Counted from the stretch's first letter, positions 1-9,450 are shown. The stretch is DNA of 64,000 nucleotides from Bacteroidota bacterium (GCA_018902795.1 JAHIQD010000003.1:174656-238655); one strand, 5' to 3'. A program made the numbers and translations. Notes: generated by a model not told the origin, from the letters alone.

Positions 1-1838
1 AAACCAAAATCTAAACCTAAATTCTTCGTGGTCGTAACCTCCCATTTCAACTCAGGATTAAAAATATTGGGTCTGTACATTAAATAATAAGAATCTCCTA
101 AATAATACTGCGCACCTCCGTCACTTAAATTATAGGAAGAAAATGCGGGATAATCCCCAGCACCAATTTCCTGGTTACCGGTTTTACCCCAACCTGCACG
201 CAATTTCAGAGTATTGATTCCTTTTCCTTTTAAGAATTCTTCTTCATTGATTTTCCACGCTGCTGAAACACCTGGAAAAGTTCCATAAAGATTTTTGGTA
301 TCTTTCCCGTTCCAGAATCTTGAAGATCCATCTCTTCTTACCGATGCTGAAAGAATGTATTTATTGGCTACAGTAAAAATACCTCTTCCGTAATATGACA
401 ATAGTACATTTCTTGTTATAAAATCATTTCCATTTTTAGGAGGTATATTATTACCATTATAAGTCGGTGCATAAGGCTCTTCTCTATAGAAATTCTGGTA
501 AGAATAACCTCCAACTAAGTCTACATTGGTATTAATTGATTCGATCGTTTTGGTATAACTTAGATAAGTTTCCAATAATTTATTTTTCTTTTCCTGAGCA
601 TAGCTTCTGTACCGGCCTTTATCGGCAAAAGCAATTTTATACGCTCCGTCTTCTGTTTTGGCACCTTCAGATTTAGTGTAATCATAACCTGCATTTACAT
701 TAAAGTGCAGATCCGGAAGAAAATGGAATTTATAGTCTAACTGAATATTTCCCAAACCTCTCCAGATTGAAGAAACGTCTCTTGTTGAATACAATTTAGC
801 GACAGGGTTTGGATTTCCGTTCACATTTAATCCGCCATTCAAAAGCCATTCATAGTAGCCGGCATAATTAGAATTACCCGAGTACACGGGCTGTGTAGGA
901 TCAAAATTAATAGCATCACCTATGACGCCACCCGGTACAAACCGGTTATCAGTAAAAGTTCCCTTCGCGTTAACTGTTACCGCTAAATGGTTGTCAAAGA
1001 ATTTTGGCGTTAGGTTTAACCCCAAAGAAGTTCTCTTGAATGAATTGGTTTTTACAATACCGTTCTGCTCATTATATCCTAAAGATAAACGGTAAGGCAA
1101 ATTTTTAATACCACCGGATAATGCAACATTATTGTCGGTTCCCCAGGCTGCCTGATAAATTAAATCCTGCCAGTTGGTATCTGCATTTCCCAGTTTTGCT
1201 TTGTATGCTTCACTTGCATGTGCATTAACAAAATCGCGGAACTCATCAGCACCCAAAACATCATTATTTTTCATTTTGGTAGATACAGAAGCCAGAGTTG
1301 AAAAATTCACCCTAAACTTCCCTGCGGAACCTCTTTTAGTCGTGATAAGGATAACACCGTTAGAAGCTCTGTTCCCATAAATTGCAGTGGCAGAAGCATC
1401 TTTGAGGATATCGAAAGTTTCGATATCATTCGGGTTAATCAGTGACAAAGGATCTGAAGCTCCGGAAATACCGTTGAAATCCTGTGGTACACCATCGATA
1501 ACAATAAGTGGTGACTGTGAGCCTGCCAAAGATCCGATCCCACGGATACGGATTGAAGAACCAGATCCAGGCGCTCCACTGTTTCCTGTAATGGAAACCC
1601 CAGGCGTTTTTCCCTGAATCAGCTGTGCCGGAGAAGAAGCTCCGCCGTTAAAATCTTTGGATGAAATAGAAGAAATAGATCCCGTAAGATCAGCCTTCTT
1701 CTGCTTTCCGTAACCAATCAATACAACCTGCTCAATATTGGCAGTCTTAACTGAATCATTTGTTTGTGCGTGCAACATTGTGCCAGCTAATAATAGGAAG
1801 GCCGGCGCAATTTTCAAAACTGTAGTATAGTTTCTCAC
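1..1838 (-). CDS. SusC/RagA-family TonB-linked outer-membrane receptor, 5' part only
   Basis: Outer-membrane receptor that would import an oligosaccharide or peptide with TonB energy, normally paired with a SusD lipoprotein. About 612 residues are present and the C-terminal barrel continues past base 1. The start is a GTG at 1838; an in-frame stop lies 27 bases upstream and there is no ATG. A short signal peptide ending in LHAQ is followed at once by a plug domain (IEQVVLIGYGKQKKADLTGS, later IRIRGIGSL and ASATAIYGNRASNGVILITTK). The usual N-terminal CarboxypepD_reg-like domain is absent, so this is the short form. Later segments (SVRRDGSSRF, LKLRAGWGKTGNQ) are typical late barrel motifs. The SusD partner, if any, lies outside the window. 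Family call is firm; substrate unknown. Confidence 0.93.
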   Translation of the reverse strand, partial: MRNYTTVLKIAPAFLLLAGTMLHAQTNDSVKTANIEQVVLIGYGKQKKADLTGSISSISSKDFNGGASSPAQLIQGKTPGVSITGNSGAPGSGSSIRIRGIGSLAGSQSPLIVIDGVPQDFNGISGASDPLSLINPNDIETFDILKDASATAIYGNRASNGVILITTKRGSAGKFRVNFSTLASVSTKMKNNDVLGADEFRDFVNAHASEAYKAKLGNADTNWQDLIYQAAWGTDNNVALSGGIKNLPYRLSLGYNEQNGIVKTNSFKRTSLGLNLTPKFFDNHLAVTVNAKGTFTDNRFVPGGVIGDAINFDPTQPVYSGNSNYAGYYEWLLNGGLNVNGNPNPVAKLYSTRDVSSIWRGLGNIQLDYKFHFLPDLHFNVNAGYDYTKSEGAKTEDGAYKIAFADKGRYRSYAQEKKNKLLETYLSYTKTIESINTNVDLVGGYSYQNFYREEPYAPTYNGNNIPPKNGNDFITRNVLLSYYGRGIFTVANKYILSASVRRDGSSRFWNGKDTKNLYGTFPGVSAAWKINEEEFLKGKGINTLKLRAGWGKTGNQEIGAGDYPAFSSYNLSDGGAQYYLGDSYYLMYRPNIFNPELKWEVTTTKNLGLDFG

Positions 1839-2191
1839 AAAATTTAAATTTAGGATTAATATTCAATACATAACAACTTCTACCTGAGAAGCATTGCAAT
1901 TTAATCAAAAAATCAAATAGTATTAATGTTTTACTAAAATTGTTAATTTTATCTGAGAAAAATCATATATTAAAAGATCGACAAGTCTATAACTGACTAA
2001 TAAACAGTAAATTAAAAAACACATTGTCTCACCAATGAGTGTTTAAACTTTAACAAAAAGTTAAACATTTGTTTATCATTTATATCATTTGATACCCCTA
2101 TTTCTGGCACACCTGAAGCCGATTATTCATCTTCATTAATTTTCGATTAAGCGTCATAACACGTATCTTTGCACAAAATAAGAGATAAATT
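1839..2191. other. Divergent intergenic region between the SusC-type gene and metG
   Basis: About 350 AT-rich bases separate two divergent genes. The only structure I see is GTTTAAAC (2041-2048) followed by the inverted repeat TTTAAC/GTTAAA around five A residues (2049-2065), a possible operator. The metG promoter is at the right end. I found no convincing TAnnTTTG element for the receptor gene. Confidence 0.4.
2141..2171 (+). promoter_or_regulatory. metG promoter
   Basis: TATCTTTG at 2164-2171 matches the Bacteroidota -7 consensus TAnnTTTG. A weak -33 element (TTTC, 2141-2144) lies 19 bases upstream. The metG start is 20 bases downstream. Confidence 0.65.
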
Positions 2192-4225
2192 ATGTCAGAA
2201 AGAAAGATGATTACGGCCGCTTTACCTTATGCAAACGGTCCGGTTCATATTGGCCATTTAGCGGGAGTGTATATTCCTGCAGATGTATATGCAAGATTTC
2301 AGCGGAGATTGGGAAAAGATGTAGCGTTTATTTGCGGCTCAGATGAGCACGGTATTCCTATTACCATCCGTGCAAAAAAAGAAGGCGTAACTCCTCAGGA
2401 TATTGTTGATAAATACCACGAAATCATTAAAAAATCTTTCAGCGATCTAGGCATTTCTTTCGACGAATATTCCAGAACTACCTCTAAAAAACATTACGAA
2501 GTAAGTCAGGATTTCTTTTCCACCTTATATAATAAAGACAAATTTACTGAAGAAATTTCCGAACAGTATTTCGACGAACAGGCCAACGAATTTCTGGCAG
2601 ACCGATATATCGTAGGAACGTGCCCTAACTGCGGCAACGATAATGCTTACGGCGACCAGTGCGAAAAATGCGGCTCTACCCTTTCGCCTTCCGAACTTAT
2701 CAATCCAAAATCGATGTTAAGCGGAAATGTTCCTGTTTTAAAGGAAACCAAAAACTGGTATCTGCCCTTAAACGATTACGAAAATTTCCTGAACGAATGG
2801 ATTATAGAAGGTCATAAAAACGACTGGAAATCTAACGTGTATGGACAGGTAAAATCGTGGCTGAATGATGGTCTTAAACCGCGCGCAATGACCCGGGATT
2901 TAAACTGGGGAGTTCCGGTTCCTTTGCCTGATGCAGAAGGTAAAGTACTGTATGTTTGGTTTGATGCACCCATCGGTTATATTTCTTTCACCCAGGAATG
3001 GGCAGAAAAAAACGGTAAAAACTGGAAAGATTATTGGCAGAACGAAGATTCAGACCTCATTCATTTTATCGGTAAAGACAATATTGTGTTTCACTGCATT
3101 ATTTTTCCGGCCATGATGAAAGCGCACGGCGACTACATAATGCCGACGAATGTTCCTGCTTTTGAGTTTTTAAATCTTGAGAATGATAAAATCTCAACTT
3201 CCCGAAACTGGGCAGTTTGGGCACATGAATATGTAGAAGAATTTCCGGGACAGCAGGATGTTTTGCGTTATGCGCTGCTTTCTTCAGCCCCCGAAACCAA
3301 AGACAATAATTTTACCTGGAAAGATTTTCAGACCAAAAATAACTCTGAGTTGGTTGGGATCTTCGGAAACTTCATCAACCGGGTTGCTGTTCTGATCCAT
3401 AAATATTACGACGGAGTTGTTCCTGCAGGAAACGAAAACGCTGTTGAATTAAAAGAGATTTCAAAAGCATCCAGTGAAATCGAAAACTTCCTTGAGAATT
3501 TTGAATTCAGAAATGCGCTCTCTGCAATGATGAATTTGGCAAGATTTGGAAACCAGTATTTGCAGACCGAGGAACCTTGGAAAACCATTAAAGACAATCC
3601 GGAAAAGGCAGCAGATTCATTATTTGTCGCTGCTCAGATTGCTGTCGGTTTGGCACAGGTGTGTGAGCCGTTTATGCCGTTCAGCGCTGAAAAACTTCAG
3701 AAAATGTTTAATGTTTCGCAACTCAGTTGGAAAGAAATTCAGAATGAGAAAGTTTTAATTAAAACCGGTCACCAAATTAACCCTGCCGAACTGTTGTTTT
3801 CAAAAATTGAAGATGAAACGATTGATTTCCAGATTCAGAAACTGGAAAACACAAAACAGAGCAACAAAAAAACCAATCCTAAAGCAAATCCCATGAAAGA
3901 CGAAATTCAGTTTGATGATTTTACCAAAATAGACTTAAGAACCGCAACCATCCTTACCGCAGAAAAAGTGGAAAAAGCTGACAAACTGCTGAAATTCTCA
4001 GTGGACACAGGTGTTGATGTGAGAACTGTAGTATCAGGAGTTGCAGAAAGCTTCACTCCGGAAGAATGTATTGGCAAACAGGTGATGATCTTATTAAACC
4101 TTGCTCCACGAAAAATCCGCGGGATAGAATCTCAGGGAATGTTGCTTTTAACCAATAATTCAGAGGGAAAATTAGTTTTCGTAACGCCGGATGAAACGGT
4201 GGAAAACGGAATTGAAATCGGATAA
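2192..4225 (+). CDS. metG: Methionine--tRNA ligase
   Basis: Charges tRNA-Met with methionine in the cytoplasm. At 677 residues it is the long form. The class I HIGH motif is at residues 19-22, a zinc knuckle with two CxxC pairs (CPNCG, CEKCG) lies near residues 144-161, and the KMSKS loop appears as KISTS near residue 333. A linker rich in K, N and T leads to a C-terminal OB-fold tRNA-binding domain (from about residue 568, FDDFTKIDLRTA), as in E. coli MetG and Trbp111. Transcribed alone, with its own promoter and a strong terminator. Call is secure. Confidence 0.98.
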   Translation: MSERKMITAALPYANGPVHIGHLAGVYIPADVYARFQRRLGKDVAFICGSDEHGIPITIRAKKEGVTPQDIVDKYHEIIKKSFSDLGISFDEYSRTTSKKHYEVSQDFFSTLYNKDKFTEEISEQYFDEQANEFLADRYIVGTCPNCGNDNAYGDQCEKCGSTLSPSELINPKSMLSGNVPVLKETKNWYLPLNDYENFLNEWIIEGHKNDWKSNVYGQVKSWLNDGLKPRAMTRDLNWGVPVPLPDAEGKVLYVWFDAPIGYISFTQEWAEKNGKNWKDYWQNEDSDLIHFIGKDNIVFHCIIFPAMMKAHGDYIMPTNVPAFEFLNLENDKISTSRNWAVWAHEYVEEFPGQQDVLRYALLSSAPETKDNNFTWKDFQTKNNSELVGIFGNFINRVAVLIHKYYDGVVPAGNENAVELKEISKASSEIENFLENFEFRNALSAMMNLARFGNQYLQTEEPWKTIKDNPEKAADSLFVAAQIAVGLAQVCEPFMPFSAEKLQKMFNVSQLSWKEIQNEKVLIKTGHQINPAELLFSKIEDETIDFQIQKLENTKQSNKKTNPKANPMKDEIQFDDFTKIDLRTATILTAEKVEKADKLLKFSVDTGVDVRTVVSGVAESFTPEECIGKQVMILLNLAPRKIRGIESQGMLLLTNNSEGKLVFVTPDETVENGIEIG

Positions 4226-4261
4226 AATATAAAAATGTACCTTTTGGTGGCATTCGCAGAT

Positions 4262-4295
4262 AAAAAGATTTTGAGCTATCTCAAAATCTTTTTTT
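4262..4295 (+). terminator. Intrinsic terminator after metG
   Basis: A 14-bp stem, AAAAAGATTTTGAG (4262-4275) with CTCAAAATCTTTTT (4280-4293), a 4-base loop and a T run. Confidence 0.9.
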
Positions 4296-4325
4296 ATTTT
4301 TAATCTTCAAAAAACCGGAAACAAC

Positions 4326-4799
4326 ATGAGAAAAATCGACCAACTCTTTGCTGAATATGCCGAAAGCCATCAGAACCACACCAATAAAACCATCCACTGG
4401 ATTTGCGTGCCCTTAATCTTCTGGTCAATATTAGGATTTATATCTCTTATTCCGGCACCGCATTTCTTTGTGAGATATTTCGGAGCAATAAGTGTGATTT
4501 CTCTGATTGCGGTTATTTTGGTGAGCGTTTTCTACTTTAGATTGTCGTGGCGGATTGCTTTAATCATGGTTGTCCTAATGCTTTTAATGGAACATCTGGT
4601 CTATTTTATCAACATTCAGTTTGAACATCACTCCTGGATTGTTTTTGTAGCCGTTTTTATCCTGTCATGGATTGGCCAGTTTTACGGACATAAAATGGAA
4701 GGCAAGAAACCGAGTTTCCTTAAAGATTTGCAGTTTCTCCTCGTCGGTCCCATTTGGCTTTTGCATTTCATCCTAAAAAAATGCGGAATTAAATATTAA
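4326..4799 (+). CDS. Mpo1-like (DUF962) integral membrane protein
   Basis: 157 residues with about four hydrophobic helices. The N-terminal FAEYAESHQNHTNKTIHW and C-terminal GQFYGHKMEGKKPSF...GPIWLLHF match the DUF962/Mpo1 family, whose yeast member is an iron-dependent dioxygenase in alpha-oxidation of 2-hydroxy fatty acids. The conserved histidines (HQNH, IHW, YGHK) that would bind iron are all present. A bacterial role in fatty-acid or sphingolipid metabolism is inference; Weeksellaceae often make hydroxylated lipids. Stands alone, convergent with the next gene. Confidence 0.8.
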   Translation: MRKIDQLFAEYAESHQNHTNKTIHWICVPLIFWSILGFISLIPAPHFFVRYFGAISVISLIAVILVSVFYFRLSWRIALIMVVLMLLMEHLVYFINIQFEHHSWIVFVAVFILSWIGQFYGHKMEGKKPSFLKDLQFLLVGPIWLLHFILKKCGIKY

Positions 4800-4800
4800 A

Positions 4801-4830
4801 AAATGCGGTTAAACTTTTAACCGCATTTTT
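4801..4830. terminator. Bidirectional terminator between convergent genes
   Basis: AAATGCGGTTAAA (4801-4813) pairs with TTTAACCGCATTT (4816-4828). T runs follow on both strands, serving the Mpo1-like gene and the convergent minus-strand gene. Confidence 0.85.
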
Positions 4831-4837
4831 TATTCAT

Positions 4838-5215
4838 TTATTCTCCATAATAGTTTTTCACCTTCTCGAGGACCTCCTCATCGCTCATTTGCTGCGCGGT
4901 ATCCAAAGTGATTTTCAGATTTTTAAATTGCGGCGTATCATGAAGATAAGCTTTAAATTCTTCCTGAATTTTTCCGGGACCGGTAACATACACTTCTTCA
5001 GAATTAGTTAAAAGATGTGAAATCTCTTTGAAATATTTTGCTTTATTAGTCTGCTCAGCATTATTTTCAGCTTTCTCGCTGGAATTTCCGTGTTGAACTG
5101 TCGCCTTCAATGGCGAACAGAGGAAAAATTTAAAAGCATTCTGTGCATCGTGATTCTTCACTACTACTGCCTTGTTCTGGTCAAGCCATAGACCTGATAA
5201 TTTTTTTTCTGTCAT
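4838..5215 (-). CDS. Conserved hypothetical protein, possibly eRF1-like fold
   Basis: 125-residue soluble protein. The N terminus (LSGLWLDQNKAVVVKNHD) reads like a first beta-strand and turn, and the C-terminal half contains VYVTGPGKIQEEFKAYL, which loosely recalls the last domain of bacterial and archaeal eRF1/Dom34-like proteins. The middle (residues 45-60) is low complexity and rich in N, E and K. The resemblance is weak, and I assign no function. Monocistronic on the minus strand between an Mpo1-like gene and the RsmI-like gene. Confidence 0.6.
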   Translation of the reverse strand: MTEKKLSGLWLDQNKAVVVKNHDAQNAFKFFLCSPLKATVQHGNSSEKAENNAEQTNKAKYFKEISHLLTNSEEVYVTGPGKIQEEFKAYLHDTPQFKNLKITLDTAQQMSDEEVLEKVKNYYGE

Positions 5216-5279
5216 GATTGTTTAATTTCCTCAACTCCTTCAATAATAATGCAAATAGGGTGTTAATGGAAGTTAAACT

Positions 5280-5978
5280 TTACTTTCCAAGGACAAATAC
5301 CGCCGGAATCTTATGCAACTCTGGTTTGCTTTTCTGCCACTCTTTAATACTTAAAGTTTTGATAAATTCGTTTTCAGGATCATTAATATCAGCAGCAATA
5401 CAAAGTCTTGTATTTGGAGAAAGAAACCTGCAGAGATCTTCAAAAAGCGGATTGTTGCGGTAAGGAGTTTCCATAAAAATCTGCGAATAACCGGTTTTCT
5501 GAACCTGGTTTTCCAGAAAATGTATTTTCGCTTTCTTCTCGGTCTTATCAATGGGCAAATAGCCGTGGAAAGTAAATTCCTGACCGTTGAATCCACTCGA
5601 GATTAAAGCCAGAATAATCGAGGAAGGCCCATTTACCGGAATGACTTTGATATTATTTTCGTGGCTCCATTTTACCATAACATTTCCCGGATCGGCGATA
5701 CACGGAAGTCCGGCTTCAGAAAGCAGACCAAAATCCTGACCGCTTTTCATGAGCTTCTGCGCTTCTTTTAAATCAACATTTGTGGAATATTTGTCAAGCA
5801 GAAAAAGCTTAAGATCGGCCTGTTTTTTTTCGGGCGCGAAAAACTTAATCACTTTTCTTGCGGTTTTTTCATTTTCCACAAAGAAATAATCGGTTTTCAG
5901 AATGTATTCTTTGATAGAAGGCGCGAAATATTCTATGGGCGAATTTTCTGACAGATAAGCAGGAATTAGGAAAAGCAT
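5280..5978 (-). CDS. RsmI-like SAM-dependent methyltransferase (tetrapyrrole methylase fold)
   Basis: 232 residues. The family includes RsmI, which 2'-O-methylates C1402 of 16S rRNA. Matching features are the N-terminal PAYLSENSP, LLSEAGLPCIADPGNVMV (the GxPxISDPG-type SAM loop), VIPVNGPSSIILALISSGF, FHGYLP and FMETPYRNN. It lacks the early YLVPTPIGN core, so it is the shorter Bacteroidota variant and may not be the true RsmI orthologue. The phosphatase gene lies 6 bases upstream, so the two are probably co-transcribed. Confidence 0.85.
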   Translation of the reverse strand: MLFLIPAYLSENSPIEYFAPSIKEYILKTDYFFVENEKTARKVIKFFAPEKKQADLKLFLLDKYSTNVDLKEAQKLMKSGQDFGLLSEAGLPCIADPGNVMVKWSHENNIKVIPVNGPSSIILALISSGFNGQEFTFHGYLPIDKTEKKAKIHFLENQVQKTGYSQIFMETPYRNNPLFEDLCRFLSPNTRLCIAADINDPENEFIKTLSIKEWQKSKPELHKIPAVFVLGK

Positions 5979-5984
5979 GTGTGT

Positions 5985-6446
5985 TTATGAATTAGAAGTT
6001 AAAAGTTTAGTTTTTATTTTTTCAGAAGCATCAGTCAGAAGCTGATAAACTTCCTCGAAACCGTCCATTTCGCTCCAGTAAGGATCAAAAACTTCATAGT
6101 TGTTGACCGGAATTTCTGCTTCTTCTAAAAACAGGGAAACCTTGCTTCGCTGCTCATCATTTTTCGCCATCGAAATCACATCTTCATAAACGCTCACATC
6201 CATACAGTAGATCTTATCAAAATCTTCAAAATCTTTCTTACTGATAGGTCTGGAGCGCTGTTTTGAAATATCAATACCGTTACTTTTAGCAGTGGCAATG
6301 GCGCGTTTGTCCGGATGTTCGCCTTCGTGCTGAGAAATAGTTCCGGCGGAATCGAGGATGAAACTTTCAGGAAGTTTGGATTTCAGAATACCTTCTGCAA
6401 GCGGACTTCTGCAGATGTTTCCGAGACATACGAGTAATATTTTCAT
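5985..6446 (-). CDS. Low-molecular-weight protein-tyrosine phosphatase
   Basis: Removes phosphate from tyrosine residues, often of capsule or exopolysaccharide kinases. I start at the ATG at 6446, giving MKILLVCLGNICRSPLAEG; an in-frame extension of nine residues upstream is not family-like. The P-loop CX5R (C7-R13) followed by SPLAEG is intact, and the general-acid DP is in VFDPYWSE. 153 residues is the normal size. It sits downstream of dnaA (95-base gap) and 6 bases ahead of the RsmI-like gene. No kinase or polysaccharide genes are near, so the substrate is unknown. Confidence 0.92.
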   Translation of the reverse strand: MKILLVCLGNICRSPLAEGILKSKLPESFILDSAGTISQHEGEHPDKRAIATAKSNGIDISKQRSRPISKKDFEDFDKIYCMDVSVYEDVISMAKNDEQRSKVSLFLEEAEIPVNNYEVFDPYWSEMDGFEEVYQLLTDASEKIKTKLLTSNS

Positions 6447-6541
6447 GAATGATAAGTAATGGGTAATTAGCAATATTACGAAAAATGAAGAATATTGCTA
6501 TTCTTCATTTTCCTGTTTTATACTTTAAATTGTATTTAGAC

Positions 6542-7996
6542 TTACTGTTTAATTTTCTCCGTAAGTTCTTTGACGTATTTTTTCAATTCTTTATCAATTT
6601 TCGAAACATCTTTTATCGTATCACATGCATACATTACCGTAGAGTGGTCTTTTCCTCCCATTTCCTCACCGATTTTGGTAAAAGTGGCATTGGTGAATTC
6701 TTTGGCAAAATACATCGCTAATTGTCTTGGTAAAGCAATTTCCCTTTTTCGGGTTTTCGATAAAAGCTGCTCTCTCTGAATTCCGAAATACTCACAAACC
6801 ACATCCTGAATATAAGGAATGTTGATCACTTTTTTCTGGTTGGCTGCAATCTTATTGATAGTTTCCTTTAAAAGCTCAAGGCTTAATTCAGATTTATAAA
6901 TCGTAGAATATGCTATCACGGAGTTGATAACTCCGATCAGTTCACGAACGTTTGTCTTTACTTCAGAGGCAAGAAAATCAAGCATATCTTCAGTTAAAAC
7001 AATTCCGTCACGACTTAATTTGTCAACGATGATTTTTCTTCTGGTATCGAAATCCGGAGATTTTATTTCCGCAGAAAGTCCCCATTTGAAACGGGAAACA
7101 ATCCTGTCCTGAATGTCAAGAATATCAACAGGCGCTTTATCGGAAGTAAGGATAATCTGTTTTCCGTTTTGGTGCAGATAATCGAAAATATGGAAGAAAC
7201 TGTCCTGAGTAGATTTTTTTCCGGAAAGGAACTGAATATCATCAATAATCAACACATCCACCATCTGGTAGAAATTCGCAAATTCGGTCTGCTTGTGTGC
7301 TTTCGCAGCAGAAACAAACTGCTGGATAAATTTTTCTGAAGATAAATAAAGAACAACTTTGTCCGGATAAGCGTTTTTAACTTCCAAACCAACAGCGTGA
7401 CCTAAATGCGTTTTCCCAACTCCGTAACCACCATATAAAAACAATGGATTAAAAGCAGTTGCGCCAGGTCTTTTCGCGATAGATTTCGCAACGGTAGAAG
7501 CAAATTTATTGCTTTCTCCTTCTACATAATTATCAAAAGAAAAATCGGCTTTCAGGTTAGAATCGATATTCACCTTCTTCATTCCCGGAACCACAAACGG
7601 ATTAATCAGGTTTGCAGAAAATGACGGCGGCAAAGTCTCCTGAACCTTGGGGGTAGGAATACTTTTACCTTTAACATTCATAGTAATGGGCTGTTCCTGT
7701 CCGCTTGGCTTATTTTCCATCACGGAATACCAGAGCTTAACGCCTTTTCCTAAATTTTTCTTCAGTGCAGCAGAAAGTAAAGACAGATAATTGTCCTCAA
7801 TATATTCTTTATAAAAATCGCTGGGCACCAAAAGTGTAAGGTTATTGCTTACCAATGATACCGGTCGCACATTATCGAAGAGTAAATCAAAAGAGTTTTC
7901 GAGTTTTTTAAGGTCAGTATTGTCTTCGGCTGCATTGAGGTTATCCCTCATGAACTGTAGACACTTCTCCCAAATAAGAGTTAAATTTTCATTCAT
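6542..7996 (-). CDS. dnaA: Chromosomal replication initiator protein DnaA
   Basis: Binds DnaA boxes and melts the origin using ATP. 484 residues with all four domains: N-terminal DnaB-interaction domain (about 1-90), linker, AAA+ domain with Walker A GGYGVGKT (189-196) and Walker B VLIIDDIQF, and a C-terminal helix-turn-helix with the signature GGKDHSTVMYACDTI. The neighbours are not the classical dnaN or recF. I see no cluster of DnaA boxes in the 135 bases upstream, so the origin is probably elsewhere, as is common in Bacteroidota. A near-consensus -7 element (GATATTTG, 8045-8052 on the minus strand) may drive it. Confidence 0.98.
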   Translation of the reverse strand: MNENLTLIWEKCLQFMRDNLNAAEDNTDLKKLENSFDLLFDNVRPVSLVSNNLTLLVPSDFYKEYIEDNYLSLLSAALKKNLGKGVKLWYSVMENKPSGQEQPITMNVKGKSIPTPKVQETLPPSFSANLINPFVVPGMKKVNIDSNLKADFSFDNYVEGESNKFASTVAKSIAKRPGATAFNPLFLYGGYGVGKTHLGHAVGLEVKNAYPDKVVLYLSSEKFIQQFVSAAKAHKQTEFANFYQMVDVLIIDDIQFLSGKKSTQDSFFHIFDYLHQNGKQIILTSDKAPVDILDIQDRIVSRFKWGLSAEIKSPDFDTRRKIIVDKLSRDGIVLTEDMLDFLASEVKTNVRELIGVINSVIAYSTIYKSELSLELLKETINKIAANQKKVINIPYIQDVVCEYFGIQREQLLSKTRKREIALPRQLAMYFAKEFTNATFTKIGEEMGGKDHSTVMYACDTIKDVSKIDKELKKYVKELTEKIKQ

Positions 7997-8076
7997 TTTT
8001 GTTCAGCGATTTTTTCCGGCAAATTGTGATTTTGGACAGGAAGACAAATATCGAATTTTTAAATTTCTTAAAAAAA

Positions 8077-8110
8077 TTTTTGTGCTATTGATTATTAAAA
8101 AATATATTTG
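8077..8110 (+). promoter_or_regulatory. Promoter of the YbgC-like thioesterase gene
   Basis: TATATTTG (8103-8110) with TTTTTG (8077-8082) 20 bases upstream as the -33 element. The in-frame TTG at 8108 is part of this element, which supports the ATG at 8132 as the true start. Confidence 0.75.
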
Positions 8111-8131
8111 TATGACTATTTTAAAACTGTT

Positions 8132-8542
8132 ATGATACACACAACACACTCAATTAGAGTACGTTACGGCGAAACCGATCCCATGAAATATGTTTACTAC
8201 GGAAACTACGCAGAGTATTTTGAAGTGGCCAGAGTGGAGCTGTTTCGCGAGCTGGGAATTCCGTATGATGAGATTGAAAATCAGGGCATATGGTTACCTG
8301 TTTCGGAGTTCAGCATTAAGTATTTGAAGCCTGCTTTATATGATCAGATTCTTGACATTCATACCTACATCAAAAAAATTCCGGGGGTGCGGATTGAGTT
8401 CGAATATGAAATTTATAACAGTTCTAAACAAAAAATTACGGAAGCGAAAACAACGCTGTTTTTTCTGGACGCCAAAACCAACAAAGTAGTAAAGTGCCCC
8501 GATTTCTTAATGAATATCATCGAAAAAAGCTGGCAGAAATAA
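8132..8542 (+). CDS. Acyl-CoA thioesterase, 4HBT/YbgC hotdog family
   Basis: 136 residues from the ATG at 8132. The hotdog fold and active site are shown by VRYGETDPMKYVYYGNYAEYFE, where the Asp of TDPM and the conserved YxNY fit the 4-hydroxybenzoyl-CoA thioesterase/YbgC group. It hydrolyses acyl-CoA thioesters in the cytoplasm; the physiological substrate cannot be told from sequence. It is divergent from dnaA and ends 2 bases from the end of convergent pepE, with no room for a separate terminator. Confidence 0.88.
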   Translation: MIHTTHSIRVRYGETDPMKYVYYGNYAEYFEVARVELFRELGIPYDEIENQGIWLPVSEFSIKYLKPALYDQILDIHTYIKKIPGVRIEFEYEIYNSSKQKITEAKTTLFFLDAKTNKVVKCPDFLMNIIEKSWQK

Positions 8543-8544
8543 AA

Positions 8545-9237
8545 TTAAAGTTCCGTTCCGGGATTTATTTCGTAAGGTTCCCTGTCTTTTTCAAAAATCC
8601 GTGTCAGTTCATTTCCTTCAACCGTAATTTTGTCGCCAACTTTCCGGATCCAGTTTCCTTCGCGGAGTCCAATTACTTTGGTGTCGTTCTGGGTTAAAAA
8701 TTCTTTGATACGGGTTTCGCGCGTTTCGCCATTATGATGTAAATCCGGATTGGGATCAAGATAATGCGGATTTATATTAAAAGGAACCAGACCCATACAT
8801 TCAAAACTAGGAGGATAAACTATAGGCATATCATTGGTGGTTTTCATATTAAGTCCGCCGATATTTGATCCGGCACTACAGCCCAAATACGGTTTTCCTT
8901 TTTCTACATTTTCTTTCAGAAGCTGCATTAGATTTTCTTCGTGCAGAGTTTTCACCAAAAGAAAGGTATTTCCGCCACCGGTAAAAAAACCCTTTGCGGA
9001 ATTTACCGCTGACGTTTTATCATCAAATTCATGCAGACCTTTTACTTTAATACCGAGCGTCGCAAAAAACTCCTTTGCTTTTGCAGTGTAGTCTTCATGT
9101 GAGATTCCGCCGGGTCTTGCAAAAGGAATGAAAATTATTTCGTCGGTACCCTCAAAAAGATTTTTGATTTCGCCGGTAAGATATTCTAAATAATTTCCGC
9201 CGAAAAGCGTGGAAGTTGAAGCTAAAAGGACATTCAT
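8545..9237 (-). CDS. pepE: Dipeptidase E (peptidase family S51)
   Basis: Cleaves Asp-X dipeptides in the cytoplasm. 230 residues, the normal length. The nucleophile Ser lies in LGCSAGSN (family GxSAG), preceded by FTGGGNTFLLVKTL, with the downstream INPHYLDP region supplying the catalytic His; this is the S51 order. It ends 2 bases from the convergent thioesterase. The promoter element TAACTTTG lies 22 bases upstream of the ATG. Confidence 0.9.
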   Translation of the reverse strand: MNVLLASTSTLFGGNYLEYLTGEIKNLFEGTDEIIFIPFARPGGISHEDYTAKAKEFFATLGIKVKGLHEFDDKTSAVNSAKGFFTGGGNTFLLVKTLHEENLMQLLKENVEKGKPYLGCSAGSNIGGLNMKTTNDMPIVYPPSFECMGLVPFNINPHYLDPNPDLHHNGETRETRIKEFLTQNDTKVIGLREGNWIRKVGDKITVEGNELTRIFEKDREPYEINPGTEL

Positions 9238-9259
9238 GATAATATTGGTGTTAAATCCA

Positions 9260-9267
9260 CAAAGTTA
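9260..9267 (-). promoter_or_regulatory. pepE promoter -7 element
   Basis: Read on the minus strand, TAACTTTG ends 22 bases before the pepE ATG and matches TAnnTTTG exactly. No clear -33 element was found. Confidence 0.6.
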
Positions 9268-9450
9268 TTTAATATTAAACAGCAGCAAAACTTCAGTCAG
9301 ATTTTTTTTAAATGAGGAGCGCAGAATTAGAAAATTTTATTTGACCCATAATATTCAGTCCATAATTATTTAATTCATAATTATTTTCATGATTTTTATC
9401 AATTTTTTACCAATTTCTTATTTTTTAACTTTTTTCAAATATTTTAGAAG

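Noticed and set aside
1174..1617. Plus-strand ORFs inside the SusC-type gene
   Set aside because: Antisense shadows of a clear coding frame; no motifs, no promoter.
7997..8131. Replication origin next to dnaA
   Set aside because: No cluster of DnaA boxes or AT-rich repeats with the expected layout; only short AT-rich DNA with two promoters.
9355..9392. Short repeated CATAATTATTT as an operator
   Set aside because: Very low complexity in AT-rich DNA; two copies could be chance.
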